In this document: positions 1-10,030 of the stretch, piece after piece
Position numbering within the stretch: position 1 is the first letter of the stretch
Layout of the letters: each line of letters opens with the position of its first letter
From: Pseudomonas tensinigenes
GTDB taxonomy: Bacteria > Pseudomonadota > Gammaproteobacteria > Pseudomonadales > Pseudomonadaceae
Assembly (NCBI RefSeq): GCF_014268445.2
Contig: NZ_CP077089.1
Location: forward strand, 1,357,501 to 1,421,500
Length of the DNA stretch: 64,000 nucleotides
Reading direction: 5' to 3'
Program-made: the position numbers and the translations under genes
The notes under the pieces: generated by a model
Seen by the model: the letters and a program-made list of their open reading frames with translations, nothing else
The model's database searches: none
What the model was told of the DNA's origin: nothing

Positions 1-415
1 GGACCATTTCGCCGTTTTCGGCAGCGACGGTGGCCAGGGCGAGGGCGCGTTGCAGGGCTTTCTGGTCTTCCAGTACGTGGTCGGCCGGCAGCACCAGCAT
101 CAACTCGTCACGGCCTTCATTGACCAGCATCATCGCGGTCAGCGCCACGGCCGGCGCGGTGTTGCGGCCGAACGGTTCCATGAGGATGCGCTGGCATTCC
201 AGTTTGCGATTGGCCAACTGCTCGTTGACGATGAAGCGGTGATCCTTGTTGCAGACCACGATCGGGGTGTCCATGCCTTCGAACACCAGACGCTCGAGGG
301 TCTGCTGGAATAGAGTGTGTTCGCCGGTCAGGGCGAGGAACTGTTTAGGGAACTGCTTACGCGAAAGCGGCCAGAGACGCGAACCGCTACCACCTGACAA
401 GATCACCGGAATCAT
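1..415 (-). CDS. algA: AlgA, mannose-1-phosphate guanylyltransferase / phosphomannose isomerase (5' part only)
   Basis: Last gene of the alginate operon, cut by the window start, so only the N-terminal 138 residues are visible. The protein opens MIPVILSGGSGSRLWPLSRK, the GDP-mannose pyrophosphorylase nucleotide-binding signature, followed by FPKQFL and, near residue 107, EPFGRNTAPA, both typical of type II phosphomannose isomerase/GDP-mannose pyrophosphorylase enzymes. In the pathway it isomerises fructose-6-phosphate to mannose-6-phosphate and makes GDP-mannose for AlgD. The ATG at 413-415 is preceded by AAT-rich leader lacking a strong Shine-Dalgarno. It follows algF after 102 bp that contain a hairpin repeat. 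The C-terminal isomerase domain cannot be judged here. Confidence 0.95.
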   Translation of the reverse strand, partial: MIPVILSGGSGSRLWPLSRKQFPKQFLALTGEHTLFQQTLERLVFEGMDTPIVVCNKDHRFIVNEQLANRKLECQRILMEPFGRNTAPAVALTAMMLVNEGRDELMLVLPADHVLEDQKALQRALALATVAAENGEMV

Positions 416-429
416 ATTGTTTACTCCAT

Positions 430-505
430 AAAATGCAGTTGAGAGCTGCAAGCTGCAAGTGGCGAGTTAGAAGCACTTCACTTGCAGCTTGAGGCTTGTA
501 GCTGA
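430..505. repeat. AGCTGCAAG-type inverted repeat between algF and algA
   Basis: Imperfect inverted repeat: GAGAGCTGCAAGCTGCAAG on the left and CTTGCAGCTTGAGGC plus TTGTAGCT on the right. Related copies occur at 14254-14320 (alg8-algD gap) and 44345-44440 (downstream part of the holC-valS cluster), so it belongs to a dispersed family in this genome. In the transcript it would form a stem-loop just before algA. Confidence 0.7.
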
Positions 506-517
506 TAGCTCGAGCGA

Positions 518-1174
518 TTAGCGAGTCGACACCGGGCGTTTTACCCAGACTGGCGACAGGCTGCTGCCGCTGCCGGTGACGTACAGCACTGCGGCTTCAC
601 CGCGCTCAAGGGCGACCGGTTTGACGTCGCCGACTTTCTTGTCACCTTCGTACAGCGCCAGGCTGACTTTCACCGGGTTGATTTCACGTTCGCCACGGCC
701 CTTGGCTGCCACGTTCGGCACCACGTCGGTCTTGCCGTCGGCGGTCTTCAGGGTCAGCGGTTTGTCGCTGAGGTTCTGCACGCGTACCAGGGATTTCTGC
801 TTGTTCTTGAACGGCGGCTCTTCGATCAGTTGCGGCGCGCCGGAAGCGTTGTTGACCAGGGTGTAGTAGTGGTCACCAGCCAGTTTCACCGGCAGGGTCT
901 GGCTGCCAACTTTGGCGCTGTAATCACCGCCCGGCATGAAGCTGAAGTCACTGCTGGCCAGTGGCGCAACGTCGCTCAGGTTGGTGCTGCCGACAGTCGC
1001 GCTGACTTCAGCGTTGCTGGCGTTGTAGACACGCACAAAGGTCGAGCCTTTCGGTGCGGTCGGGCCGTACAGCGCGGCGTCGCCACCGGCGAAGGCAGGG
1101 ACGGAAAGCACGCTGAGGCCAGCAACCAGTGCGAAGCTTTTAGCGAGACGACGAGGAGTAGTCGTGAAAGTCAT
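518..1174 (-). CDS. algF: AlgF, alginate O-acetylation periplasmic protein
   Basis: A 218-residue periplasmic protein with an N-terminal signal peptide (KSFALVAGLSVLSVPAFAGG, cleavage near residue 29). The mature part contains GDAALYGPTAPKGSTFVRVYNAS, matching AlgF of P. aeruginosa in length and sequence character. AlgF is required with AlgI and AlgJ for O-acetylation of alginate and is thought to pass acetyl groups or bridge components in the periplasm; it has no known catalytic motif and none is visible. It starts 14 bp after algJ, consistent with translation from the same mRNA, with a GAGAGG ribosome site before the ATG. Confidence 0.95.
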   Translation of the reverse strand: MTFTTTPRRLAKSFALVAGLSVLSVPAFAGGDAALYGPTAPKGSTFVRVYNASNAEVSATVGSTNLSDVAPLASSDFSFMPGGDYSAKVGSQTLPVKLAGDHYYTLVNNASGAPQLIEEPPFKNKQKSLVRVQNLSDKPLTLKTADGKTDVVPNVAAKGRGEREINPVKVSLALYEGDKKVGDVKPVALERGEAAVLYVTGSGSSLSPVWVKRPVSTR

Positions 1175-1188
1175 GGTGTACCTCTCTT

Positions 1189-2364
1189 TCAGTTTTGCGC
1201 CCGATCGGGCGTCTCGGATTTAGTGTTTACAGCTACGTTTTGTTGGCGCGCGCCGGCTTGTTTAAGCTCTGCGACCCACTGCGGGTCGGCGTCGCCGATT
1301 TCGTTGTTCACAGGCAGATATCGTTCAGGGAACTCCCAGATCAGCACCTGTGGCGGGCTGTTCTTGAAGTCATCGCTTTTCAGGTAGCTGAGCATCGGCA
1401 GGATCGGGCCGTGGCCGTCTTCGGCGTAGCTCACCACGTCGCTGTGCAGCGCTTGTTTCAGTGCACCGACGAAGTTCCAGTTAGGGTTGGCGCTATAGCT
1501 GGTGCCGACCAGTGCCACTGGTACTTCATTGCTGGCGAACAGTGCGTCGTCACTGGCAGGCTGTTCGCCAGCCGCGACGGTGTTGCGCTTTTGCAGCGGC
1601 TCTTGCGCCGGCATCAGGTTTTCGAACAGCGGATCGAGCGGCAGGAACAAGCGCAGATCGCCCTTGTGCGTGACCTTCTCCGCCGGGGTGGTGACGAAGC
1701 GCTGCGGCTCACCGCTGAGCGGGAACTTGTCAGCGATGGTTTTCGCCAGGGTGTTCGCCGCGATCTCCGCGCCTTCCGGCGTCCAGTGGGTGTCGGTGCG
1801 CAGGAACACTTGCTGACCGTTTTGCTTGGCCTGTTGCAATGGCTTGAGCAGGTCAGGGGCGAGGATCTTGTCGGCCGCAACACGGGCGTGGAAATCCTCA
1901 TAAAGGTTTTCGTGAATGCTCGCCGGTTTCACTTCACCCAGATGTTCCGGGTACAAACGAACCTTGGCCGGCACGATCGCCATCACCAGTTTCACGCCTT
2001 TGTCTTTGAGGGTCTGGCGCACGCCTTCGACCAGCGCGTAGTTGCCTTGCAGGTTCAGCTCTTCGTTGACGATCGGGTTGAATTCCTCATCGCTGTACAA
2101 CCACTGATCGCGACCGAGCACGACGCCCGGACGACCTTCGTTGAACAGTTTGAAATCCAGCGCGGCCCAGAGATTGGTGCCCAGACGCTTGATCGGGAAT
2201 TCATCGTCGTAGTGGGTTTCCACAGCCTTGGTCCAGCGGCCGTTGAGCACTGTCGCATCGGCGTTGGTGCTGAAGCCGAAGAAGCTGCGAACCGACCACA
2301 GACCGAGGACCAACAGCGTCACCAGGAACAGGGCGATGTAGAAGATGCGTAATGAGCGGGTCAT
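1189..2364 (-). CDS. algJ: AlgJ, alginate O-acetyltransferase
   Basis: A 391-residue SGNH-like acetylesterase-fold protein anchored by one N-terminal segment (FYIALFLVTLLVLGLWSV, residues about 8-25) with the rest in the periplasm. The catalytic Asp-x-His motif is seen as TDTHWTPEGA near residue 192 and the nucleophile serine in GTSYSANPNWNF near residue 290, as in AlgJ/AlgX. It acetylates mannuronate residues in cooperation with AlgI, which brings acetyl groups across the membrane. It begins 10 bp after algI and ends 14 bp before algF. The upstream sequence GGGATCTGAC gives a plausible ribosome site for the ATG at 2362-2364. Confidence 0.96.
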   Translation of the reverse strand: MTRSLRIFYIALFLVTLLVLGLWSVRSFFGFSTNADATVLNGRWTKAVETHYDDEFPIKRLGTNLWAALDFKLFNEGRPGVVLGRDQWLYSDEEFNPIVNEELNLQGNYALVEGVRQTLKDKGVKLVMAIVPAKVRLYPEHLGEVKPASIHENLYEDFHARVAADKILAPDLLKPLQQAKQNGQQVFLRTDTHWTPEGAEIAANTLAKTIADKFPLSGEPQRFVTTPAEKVTHKGDLRLFLPLDPLFENLMPAQEPLQKRNTVAAGEQPASDDALFASNEVPVALVGTSYSANPNWNFVGALKQALHSDVVSYAEDGHGPILPMLSYLKSDDFKNSPPQVLIWEFPERYLPVNNEIGDADPQWVAELKQAGARQQNVAVNTKSETPDRAQN

Positions 2365-2374
2365 GTCAGATCCC

Positions 2375-3940
2375 TCAGAACTGGAAGTAAAGGAACGGCG
2401 AGAAGCTTTGCGCCGAGAGTTTGAGAATCGAGGCGATGAACAGCAGCAGGATCAGGCCGCGCATCACATAGCGGGACCAGTCCGCGCTCCAGTAGGCCGG
2501 TTGCACCTGGGCTTCGACGCCGACGGTGTAGCCAGGCTCGTGGATGCTCGCCGGGTTTTCGCCAGGCGCTGCTTTGATCATTCCCGGGGTCGCGGTGGCA
2601 GGGCCGTTGGCCTCGACGTTGACTTCAGGCTTGGTCTTGGCTGGCGGCTGGTTGGTGTAGAGATCGCGCAGACCGAAAAAGGCCAGCGTCACGTACGCCA
2701 CGACCAGAGTCGCCACTTGCAGACCGGTGAGGCTGGCCTGATTGAGTTCCGACAGCGACCAGTCGCCGAAGCTGAACATCGCGCCGTACATGCGCCCGGC
2801 AACGTGCAGGTTTTCCGCGCGGAAGATCACCCAGCCCATGACCACGAGCAGGAAGGTCAGCGCCCAGCGGATCGGGTTGAGGCTGCGCGGCGAAGTGTTC
2901 AGGCCCAGCGCTTTTTCAATCGCCAGCCACATGCCGTGCCAGGCGCCCCAGACGATGTAGGTGATGTTCGCGCCGTGCCACAGACCACCGAGGAGCATGG
3001 TCAGGAACAGGTTGCGATAGGTCATCAGCGTGCCTTTACGGTTACCGCCGAGGGTGATGTACAGATAGTCACGCAGCCAGGTCGACAGGCTGATGTGCCA
3101 GCGACGCCAGAACTCGGTGATCGACTGGCTGATGTACGGCTGTTTGAAGTTTTCCATGAAACGGAAACCCATCATCAAGCCCAGACCGATGGCCATGTCG
3201 CTGTAACCGGAGAAGTCGAAATACAGCTGCGCGGTGTACGCCAGCGCGCCGAGCCAGGCATCACCGGTAGTCGGGTTTTGCAGGGCGAAGCAATGGTCAG
3301 CGACCACCGCGAGGGTGTCGGCGATAAAGACTTTCTTGATGAAACCCTGCATGAACCGCGTGCAGCCCTCGGAGAACTTGTCGAGGGTGTGCGTGCGGTT
3401 GTTGAACTGGTCGGCGAGGTCGCGGAAACGCAGAACCGGGCCGGCAATCAAGTGCGGGAAGATCGCCACGAACGCCGCGAAGTCGATCAGGTTGCGCGTG
3501 GCCGGGGTGTCGCCGCGATACACGTCGATGATGTAGCTGATCGATTCGAAGATGTAGAACGAGATCCCGATCGGCAGCAGCACGTGGGTGAGGATGAACG
3601 GCTCAAGACCGACCGACGTCATCATCGCGTTGATGCTGTCGACGCCGAAGTTGGCGTACTTGAAGTAGCCGAGGATGCACAGGTCGACTGCTACGCCGAG
3701 CAACAGCCAGCGCTGCGCCGGTTTGGTCCGCACACCGGCGGCACCGACTTTGAGGCCGATCCAGTAGTTCCACAATGTGACGGCGGCGAACAGCGCGAGG
3801 AAGTCCACACGCCACCAGGCATAGAACACGTAGCTGGCGATCAGCAGCAGCAGGTTGCGATAGCGTTGCCCGCTCAAGTAGTACAAGCCGAGAAAGATCG
3901 GCAAGAACAGAAACAGGAACACGTTGGATGAAAATACCAT
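2375..3940 (-). CDS. algI: AlgI, membrane-bound O-acyltransferase (MBOAT) for alginate acetylation
   Basis: A 521-residue polytopic membrane protein. I place the start at MVFSSNVFLFLFLP (ATG at 3938-3940), preceded by GGAGAGA, rather than at an in-frame ATG 13 codons upstream. MBOAT features are present: the conserved active-site histidine in LLGGLWHGANITYIVWGAWHG around residue 320 and the motif FWRRWHISLSTWLRDYLYI around residue 285. AlgI is thought to receive an acetyl group in the cytoplasm and pass it to the periplasmic acetyltransferases AlgJ and AlgX. The region between the last membrane segments (residues about 425-490) is charged and proline-rich. Unlike its neighbours it is separated from the preceding gene algL by 391 bp of repeats. 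Confidence 0.96.
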   Translation of the reverse strand: MVFSSNVFLFLFLPIFLGLYYLSGQRYRNLLLLIASYVFYAWWRVDFLALFAAVTLWNYWIGLKVGAAGVRTKPAQRWLLLGVAVDLCILGYFKYANFGVDSINAMMTSVGLEPFILTHVLLPIGISFYIFESISYIIDVYRGDTPATRNLIDFAAFVAIFPHLIAGPVLRFRDLADQFNNRTHTLDKFSEGCTRFMQGFIKKVFIADTLAVVADHCFALQNPTTGDAWLGALAYTAQLYFDFSGYSDMAIGLGLMMGFRFMENFKQPYISQSITEFWRRWHISLSTWLRDYLYITLGGNRKGTLMTYRNLFLTMLLGGLWHGANITYIVWGAWHGMWLAIEKALGLNTSPRSLNPIRWALTFLLVVMGWVIFRAENLHVAGRMYGAMFSFGDWSLSELNQASLTGLQVATLVVAYVTLAFFGLRDLYTNQPPAKTKPEVNVEANGPATATPGMIKAAPGENPASIHEPGYTVGVEAQVQPAYWSADWSRYVMRGLILLLFIASILKLSAQSFSPFLYFQF

Positions 3941-3963
3941 CCCGATCTCTCCATGTTTGAACC

Positions 3964-4315
3964 AACAGTCAAGGGCCAAAGCCCCCCCAACCCCCCCGTG
4001 GTAGTGGAGGGGTGATGCGTGTTTGCTTGAGGTTTCGGGGAGGCCTTCAGACCGCGCCCCTCACCCCCCGCCCTCTCCCGGAGGGAGAGGGAGCCTGATC
4101 TCCATGGTTTTCAAAAATGGAGATCGACTCGGTATTTCCTTACAGCCTGATCTCAGATGTTTTTCAAAGCCTGAGATCGACTCGGTATTTCTGTGCAGCC
4201 TGATCTCGATTGTTTTTCAACACCTAAGATCGACTCGATGTATCAGGTCGGCGGATTTCTCAAAAGCACCTCGGTCAGTCCCCTCTCCCTTTGGGAGAGG
4301 GTTAGGGTGAGGGGC
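3964..4315. repeat. Short tandem repeats inside the alginate operon (algL-algI gap)
   Basis: The 391-bp gap between algL and algI has no gene. It holds three units starting TGATCTC at 4096, 4148 and 4201 (period 52-53 bp), each an imperfect hairpin ending in ATCGACTCGGTATTTC or a variant. They are flanked by CCCTCTCCC/GGGAGAGG hairpins at about 4068-4092 and 4278-4314. The same building blocks form the 110-bp repeats at 62408-62897. In the mRNA this is a run of stem-loops between two co-transcribed genes. Confidence 0.85.
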
Positions 4316-4331
4316 TTTTGCTGTTCGCCTT

Positions 4332-5456
4332 TCATGAACCCTTGTTGCCCTTCTCATGGGACGGGTCGTAGACCTTGGTCAGATCCCCACCCAGGCGGAA
4401 GGTCTTGAACGGCTGCATGCCGCGCTTCTTCTCGATCACATCCGGCGCACAGGTGTAGAGCGTGCAAAACGGTTCGAGCCAGGCGAATTTCATGTCCTCT
4501 TTCAGATCGGTCATGTCCTGCTCTTTGCCGTTCTTCTTCTCGAACTCATCCGGGTCTTTCACCCCCGCCAACACCCGATCACCAAGACGCTTCAGCGCAC
4601 CGTTGTTTTCCTGACGCAAATCAACCCCGTTGACCTGGGCAAAACTGGCGATCATCGCCAGCGGCGGCAGGGCGTAGTTGTGATAGGCGAGAGCGCGTTG
4701 CTGACGCTTGAGTTCGTTCGGCAGGAAGCCGTCGGCATCGACTTGATTGACGCCGACCTTGTATTCCTTCACTGCCCAGTCAAACAGGTCGCGGCGGTTG
4801 GTCGCGACCGACGTCGCCATCACCGACCACGCTGCCCAGTACGAGTGGTTGTTGGTTTTTTCCAGCGGCAGGTTGTCCCAGTCGCTGACGACCTGATCGG
4901 CCATTTTGCTGAACCACGCCTCGATCAACTGCGCTTCCTGCTGATGCTGGGCCAGCGGGTGCGAGTCGGAGAACTTCAGACGAATGTACGAAGAGGCCAT
5001 GCTGCCCAACGCCCATTTGCGCATCGACTTGCCGGTGTGGTTGAAGTCTTTCGACATCAACGCATCGGCCTTGGCCCACGCGGTCAGCCAGTTCAGCGTG
5101 CAGTCGAGCTGTTCCGGGCGACCGTCGCGCATGAACTGCATCACCCGTTTTGCAGTGCCGCGTTCCAGCGTGGTGATGTCTTTGGTGGTGTCGCGGAAGG
5201 CTTTTTCCGACTGCACGTTCAGCGTTGCGCGGGCCTTGTCCGAACCTTCGTATTTGCTGCGAAATTGCAGCGGCCCGGTATACGGCGTCGGCATCGCATC
5301 GCAGCCTTCGCTTTTGTCACCGGTCTTGAATTTATCCACAGGCGCGAAATAGCCCTGAGGTGGACGCAGTGGCGCGGCGGCCTGAGTCGCCCCGGCGAAC
5401 ATCGCCAGCCCGAGCAGCGTCGGCGCTAAAAGAGTTTTCAGTTTCGAGTTTCGCAT
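4332..5456 (-). CDS. algL: AlgL, poly(beta-D-mannuronate) lyase
   Basis: A 374-residue periplasmic alginate lyase. Two ATGs are possible: one at 5466-5468 overlaps the algX stop, but the ATG four codons later (5454-5456) has AGG at ideal spacing and gives a normal signal peptide ([18 protein letters not shown]). Family motifs are clear: [16 protein letters not shown] around residue 142, and [10 protein letters not shown] around residue 205 with the catalytic Asn-His pair, followed by the [19 protein letters not shown] segment holding the Arg and Tyr used in beta-elimination. AlgL clears mislocalised polymer from the periplasm and is part of the export complex. It is followed by an unusual 391-bp repeat tract. 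Confidence 0.96.
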   Translation of the reverse strand: MRNSKLKTLLAPTLLGLAMFAGATQAAAPLRPPQGYFAPVDKFKTGDKSEGCDAMPTPYTGPLQFRSKYEGSDKARATLNVQSEKAFRDTTKDITTLERGTAKRVMQFMRDGRPEQLDCTLNWLTAWAKADALMSKDFNHTGKSMRKWALGSMASSYIRLKFSDSHPLAQHQQEAQLIEAWFSKMADQVVSDWDNLPLEKTNNHSYWAAWSVMATSVATNRRDLFDWAVKEYKVGVNQVDADGFLPNELKRQQRALAYHNYALPPLAMIASFAQVNGVDLRQENNGALKRLGDRVLAGVKDPDEFEKKNGKEQDMTDLKEDMKFAWLEPFCTLYTCAPDVIEKKRGMQPFKTFRLGGDLTKVYDPSHEKGNKGS

Positions 5457-5464
5457 AGCAGACC

Positions 5465-6925
5465 TCATTGCCCGACCTGAGCGGTTTGTTGCCCAGCGCC
5501 CGGGAATACGTTGCGTTTGCAGATTTTCGCTTCGACTTTCTGTGGCGCGGTGCCCGCTTCCGGGCCCTGGACTTCGACCGCCAGCAGGTTTTGCGAGGCC
5601 CAGTCTTCGTCCGTGCGCAACTCAAAGGCGAAACGACCGTCGGTGTCGGAGGTTTCCGGTTTCTCGATCTTGATGTCCTCGTGGCGACCGTTCATGTACC
5701 AGAGGGTGGCTTGCAGGGTTTTCACCGAAGGGTCGGCGAAGCGGATGTCGACCTGATGGCTGCTGTTCTGCAGGTTCAGGTTCTTGCTGTTGACCAGCAG
5801 TTCTTGTTTGCTGCCCGGCTTGAGCGTAGTGCTCGCGGACATTTGCGCGTCTTTGCCTTCGCAGCCGTTGTCGAGAAGAGACATCATCTGGCGATAGATG
5901 GTTTCCTGATCGAGGCGGTACAGCGGCGAGAATTCCCAGATGAGAATTTTCGGCGGAGTCTTCTGGAATTCGTCGCTGCCGAGGTACTGCAACATCGAAC
6001 CTTCCAGACCACCGCCGGGGAAGGCGACGTTGAGAATGTCGGCGCCAATGGCTTCTTCGAGGAAGCCGGCGAAGTTGTAGTTCTTGCCGCTGTGCGAAGT
6101 ACCGACGAGGGTAATTTGCGGGTTGCCGGAATCACCGAACAGGTCGCCGCCACCCGCTTCGCCCTTAGGCTCGGTGGTGAATTGATCCATGTACTGGATC
6201 GCGTAACTGGTGCCACAGAGTTGCCCGGCCATGTTGTGCAGGGTGCCGGTCTTGCCCATGCGCCCGGAGCGCTTGGTCTCGAATTCACGCTTGGGAATGT
6301 CGGCGAACGCCGGGATCTGCTTGACCTTCTCGGCGACGATTTTCGCTGTGCGCTGCGCACCGTATGGCGTCCAGTGCTGATCGCCACGGAAGTAGAAATC
6401 GTGGGCGGGCAGGGTGTCCGGCAGCGACTCGTTGGTCAGCGGCGACAGGTCCGGCACCACGTAACCCATCTTGGCAAAACGGCCGAGCATGGTCTTGTAG
6501 TTGCCCAGCGCTTTCTCGTAATCGAACGCGGCTTTTTCCTGCGGGTTGAGCTTGTTGCGGTTCACCAGGCCACGGGTTGGCTGATAGACGATCACCAGCT
6601 CAACGCCTTTGGCCTTGAACGCATCGTGCAGTTGTTGCAGGCGTTTGTAGCCGGCCGGGGTGGTGTTGAACTCGGTACGCAGATCTTCCTGAGTCCGGAA
6701 CAACCAGTCGCCCTGGGCCTGCACCAGCGTGGTGAAGTTCTGCTGATAACGCGTGGTGTAGTTCTTCGCGTCATGGGCGGCCGGGCACAGGTTGCAGCAC
6801 GGTTCGGCGCTGAATTTTGGCGGCGTGGCAGCGGCGCCTTCATCGGCGCGGGCGCCGTTGCTGGCCGCGAGAATGCCCACGGTCAGGGCCGACAGGCTGA
6901 GTAATCTGATCAAGTGTGGGTGCAT
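5465..6925 (-). CDS. algX: AlgX, alginate O-acetyltransferase with carbohydrate-binding domain
   Basis: A 486-residue periplasmic protein with a signal peptide ([20 protein letters not shown]). It has the AlgJ-like SGNH domain: [12 protein letters not shown] near residue 185 provides the catalytic Asp and His, and [11 protein letters not shown] near residue 278 the serine. The C-terminal third (about 360-486) corresponds to the carbohydrate-binding domain of P. aeruginosa AlgX. Conserved cysteines occur near residues 43 and 47 (CCNLC). AlgX is the terminal acetyltransferase and also a structural member of the export complex with AlgK. It starts 10 bp after algG, and its stop codon lies 8 bp from the algL start. 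Confidence 0.96.
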   Translation of the reverse strand: MHPHLIRLLSLSALTVGILAASNGARADEGAAATPPKFSAEPCCNLCPAAHDAKNYTTRYQQNFTTLVQAQGDWLFRTQEDLRTEFNTTPAGYKRLQQLHDAFKAKGVELVIVYQPTRGLVNRNKLNPQEKAAFDYEKALGNYKTMLGRFAKMGYVVPDLSPLTNESLPDTLPAHDFYFRGDQHWTPYGAQRTAKIVAEKVKQIPAFADIPKREFETKRSGRMGKTGTLHNMAGQLCGTSYAIQYMDQFTTEPKGEAGGGDLFGDSGNPQITLVGTSHSGKNYNFAGFLEEAIGADILNVAFPGGGLEGSMLQYLGSDEFQKTPPKILIWEFSPLYRLDQETIYRQMMSLLDNGCEGKDAQMSASTTLKPGSKQELLVNSKNLNLQNSSHQVDIRFADPSVKTLQATLWYMNGRHEDIKIEKPETSDTDGRFAFELRTDEDWASQNLLAVEVQGPEAGTAPQKVEAKICKRNVFPGAGQQTAQVGQ

Positions 6926-6935
6926 AAAATTATCC

Positions 6936-8522
6936 TCAGTCCCGCATTTCGGTCTGGCGTTCGACAGGGTCGATCAGCACGGCTTTCTGCTGGCGCACCA
7001 GCAGGTCGAGAATTTCATCCTGGCGCTCGCCGAGGATGCCGTTGAAGCTGATGCCACTGGATTTGGTCGGCGCCAGCATCGACACGCGATACAGCTCGAC
7101 ACTCAAAGGCGAATCGATCGACAGCGGGCCGCTGCCATTGGCCGCCAGCTCACCGCCAACGACGATCAGCGACACCTGCGCATCGAACGGGTCGAGCTTG
7201 ATGTCACGGTCGGTGTCGGTGAGGTCCTTGATGTGGCCGTAGACGCCGGTCAAACCGTTGGCCATGGCGACGTTTTCGTAGAGGCGGATGTTCACGCTGT
7301 TACGAATGCGGATGCCGTGGCGCTTGTTGCTGATGACCTTGTTGCCCCACAGCAGGTTGTCGGCAGACTCGTAGAGGGTGATGCCGTCGGTGTGGTTCTT
7401 GTAGATCTCGTTGTAGGCAATGATGTTGTTGACGCTGTTACGGTCGATCACCAGGCCCGAGAGGTGGTTGTCGAAGCTCTTGTTGTTGAAGATGAAGCTG
7501 TCGTTGACCTCACGGGAAATAATGATCCCGTGCTTCTTCTTCGTACCGTAAACGGTGTTCTCGGCAATGATCAGACCGTGGGAACGGTCGTGCGGGTCGA
7601 TGCCGTAGACGATGTTGTCTTTGTAGGTGTTGCCCTTGACCACGAAGTCGCGGGTCTCGTAGCAGTAGAAGCCGTACCACATGTCGGAGAACTCGGAGCC
7701 GACGATCCAGCCAGTCGGTTCAGGACGCTTGAGGACCTTGGCCATGTTCGGCGTGTACTGGGAAATACTCACGCCGTACGACTTACTGTTGGCGTAGCCG
7801 AAACTGGCCATCTTGCTGTTGACGATGTAGGTCTCGGTGCCACCCCAGGCGAGCAGGAACGGACGGAATTCCTTCGGCGAACGGAAGGTCGCCGGGCCGT
7901 TTTCCTTCTCGCGCCAGCCGGTGACTTTGGTGTCACGCACGAACAGCTGGCCGTCGTTGACCATGAACGCACCGGCCTCTTGCGACAGGCGCAGTTCCTG
8001 GGTCTGGCCGTCGATTTCGAGGATGCCTTTACGGCCAACCACGATCGGCAGCTTCGACAGGTACACGCCCGGCGCGGTCTCGCTGAAATACTGCTTGGGC
8101 AGTTTCTGCGCCAGATCCTTGAGGTTCATATAGCCGTCATCGACGAAGATCGCTTGCGGGATACCGTGCTGACGCACCACCCATTCGGCCATCTTGTTGT
8201 CGCCGCCGATAAAGTCCTTCAGCGCATCTTCCTGCATCATCCGGCGCACGCTGATCTTGCCCGCTTTGCTGCGGTTGATCTTCGCCGCAGCGGCTTCGGC
8301 GGTGTTGCCGGAAATGTCCGGCAGTTTCGGCGCGGCCAGATTCAGCGCTTCGGTCGGCGCGCTGCTGACGGTGTAGGTCTTGGCTTGTTGCAGCTCTTTA
8401 GCCATGGTGGCCGGCTTGGCCGGTTGTGGCACCGTCGGCTCCACGTTGGCGAAGGCGCCAGCGCTGGCCAGCAGCATCGCGCCGGCCAGCAGGCTGAGTG
8501 AGCCTATCCTGGTGCTGATCAT
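6936..8522 (-). CDS. algG: AlgG, mannuronan C5-epimerase
   Basis: A 528-residue periplasmic protein. The start at 8520-8522 (MISTRIGSLSLLAGAML) is preferred because GGGAG lies 8 bases upstream and it opens a proper signal peptide; an ATG 27 bases earlier overlaps the algE stop. The C-terminal half is a right-handed beta-helix of carbohydrate-binding/sugar hydrolase repeats, and the catalytic segment YGIDPHDRSHGLIIAENTVYG (about residue 320) has the DPHD motif with the His that abstracts the C5 proton. AlgG converts mannuronate to guluronate in the nascent polymer and shields it from AlgL. Confidence 0.96.
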   Translation of the reverse strand: MISTRIGSLSLLAGAMLLASAGAFANVEPTVPQPAKPATMAKELQQAKTYTVSSAPTEALNLAAPKLPDISGNTAEAAAAKINRSKAGKISVRRMMQEDALKDFIGGDNKMAEWVVRQHGIPQAIFVDDGYMNLKDLAQKLPKQYFSETAPGVYLSKLPIVVGRKGILEIDGQTQELRLSQEAGAFMVNDGQLFVRDTKVTGWREKENGPATFRSPKEFRPFLLAWGGTETYIVNSKMASFGYANSKSYGVSISQYTPNMAKVLKRPEPTGWIVGSEFSDMWYGFYCYETRDFVVKGNTYKDNIVYGIDPHDRSHGLIIAENTVYGTKKKHGIIISREVNDSFIFNNKSFDNHLSGLVIDRNSVNNIIAYNEIYKNHTDGITLYESADNLLWGNKVISNKRHGIRIRNSVNIRLYENVAMANGLTGVYGHIKDLTDTDRDIKLDPFDAQVSLIVVGGELAANGSGPLSIDSPLSVELYRVSMLAPTKSSGISFNGILGERQDEILDLLVRQQKAVLIDPVERQTEMRD

Positions 8523-8548
8523 GTCGGGCACTCCCTTGGCGGTTTGCA

Positions 8549-10030
8549 TCAGAAGCGCCAGATCACGTCGATGAACGCGCGGTGCATGTACGAATCAACC
8601 TGCTTGCCGTAGGCATCGCCCGGTTTGAACACACCGCCACGGAAGCGCACCAGGGCCGAAGGCTCGTCGATCGACTGGCTCAACGCCGCCGGCAACAGGC
8701 CTTGCTTGAAGTACTTGGTGACGACCAGGTCCATCTCCTGACCCAGATCCTTGTTGCCGTCTTCAAGCGGCAGCGAGGTGCTGGAGAGGATCGCGCCGGT
8801 GGCGTCGTCGGTGTTGTTTTCCACGGCGTTGATACCGTTGCTGCCCACCGGCTTGTTGCCGTCGACACGCCAGAACTTGTGGTAGATCAGGCTGGCGTCG
8901 TACTCGTCGTTTACCATCCACGAACCGAACAGGGTCGCGGTCTGCATGTTGTTCATTTCGCCACGGAACGCTTCGCCGAAACGGTGCACACGCGAGCGCG
9001 TACCGGTGTAGTTGGAGCGGTTGCTCTCCAGACCGGTCTGCTCGTAATCGGCGCTGGCACGGGCATAGGCACCGCCGACTTGCCATTGCGGATCGAGGCG
9101 CAGGCGCACACCGATGTCGGTGGCCCAGCCGTTGACGTCATCGCTGCGCTTGGCTTGCGCCGGGCGCGAACCATCGGCGTTCAGCGCGTTGACCGTGTCG
9201 CGGTCACCGCTCATGCCGGTGATGCTGCCCCAGTAGTTGACGGTGTTGGTGTTGCGCCAGTTGTAGGCGTCGCTGTCAGCGGTCAGGCCGATCCAGCTGA
9301 TGTCGCCGTTCTCGGTTTTGTCCAGCGAGTCGCGCGGCACGCCCGGTTCGGCGTAATCGAGTTTGCCGTCATCGTGGGTGTGATGACCGCGAATACCGAC
9401 CCAGTTGCCCGGCGTCCACTGGTAAGCGGCGTCGGCGTAGGCGTGCAGGCGATCCTTGTCTTTTGGCGCCAGCTCTTTGAGGTCGGTGCGGTATTCGCTG
9501 AAGCGTTCGGCAACACCGGCGTTGGCACGCAACAGGGTGGTGTCGAAGGTCCAGTTCAGCGCTTCGATGTTGGTGTCGCGCCACTGGCCATCGTCATTGC
9601 GCAAACGCTGACGACCGAACTTGAGCATCTCGCCCGGGTACGGGGTGAGGCCGCTGTAACCGACCCAGAACTCGCGCATCGCCAGGTAGTTTTTCTTGGT
9701 TTTGCGATCACTGTTGTCGGTGGCTTGTTCGCCGTCGGATTGTTGCAGGGTGTCGGTTTCGATGATGTCGGTCGAGGTCACGGCCTGGCCCATGGCGTAG
9801 GCGCTCCACGCGCCGCTTTCGCCGTAGATCCATGGACGCAGGTCGAGGCCGACGCCGTTGACGTCGCCGCCGCTGGCAGTGCCGAGGTCACGGTCATCTT
9901 CGGACTGGCCGGTGACTTTCACTTCGAGGCCGAAGTTCTTGGTTTCAGTCATCGCGGCCAGTGTCGGGCAAGACCAGATCAGCGCGAACGAAAGGCCAAT
10001 GCCGGCCTTCACGAATGGATTCAGCTTCAT
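8549..10030 (-). CDS. algE: AlgE, outer-membrane alginate porin
   Basis: A 493-residue outer-membrane beta-barrel protein with signal peptide ([18 protein letters not shown]). The mature protein has alternating amphipathic strands, ends in a C-terminal phenylalanine (FIDVIWRF) as expected of a barrel, and matches the 490-residue AlgE 18-stranded barrel family (motifs [19 protein letters not shown] and [22 protein letters not shown]). It is the pore through which alginate leaves the cell, acting with the lipoprotein AlgK. Its ATG overlaps the algK stop codon by 4 bp (ATGA), showing tight coupling. Confidence 0.96.
   Translation of the reverse strand: MKLNPFVKAGIGLSFALIWSCPTLAAMTETKNFGLEVKVTGQSEDDRDLGTASGGDVNGVGLDLRPWIYGESGAWSAYAMGQAVTSTDIIETDTLQQSDGEQATDNSDRKTKKNYLAMREFWVGYSGLTPYPGEMLKFGRQRLRNDDGQWRDTNIEALNWTFDTTLLRANAGVAERFSEYRTDLKELAPKDKDRLHAYADAAYQWTPGNWVGIRGHHTHDDGKLDYAEPGVPRDSLDKTENGDISWIGLTADSDAYNWRNTNTVNYWGSITGMSGDRDTVNALNADGSRPAQAKRSDDVNGWATDIGVRLRLDPQWQVGGAYARASADYEQTGLESNRSNYTGTRSRVHRFGEAFRGEMNNMQTATLFGSWMVNDEYDASLIYHKFWRVDGNKPVGSNGINAVENNTDDATGAILSSTSLPLEDGNKDLGQEMDLVVTKYFKQGLLPAALSQSIDEPSALVRFRGGVFKPGDAYGKQVDSYMHRAFIDVIWRF

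Noticed and set aside
3941..3979. Upstream start for AlgI adding 13 residues
   Set aside because: The internal ATG has GGAGAGA at good spacing and the conserved MVFSSN start.
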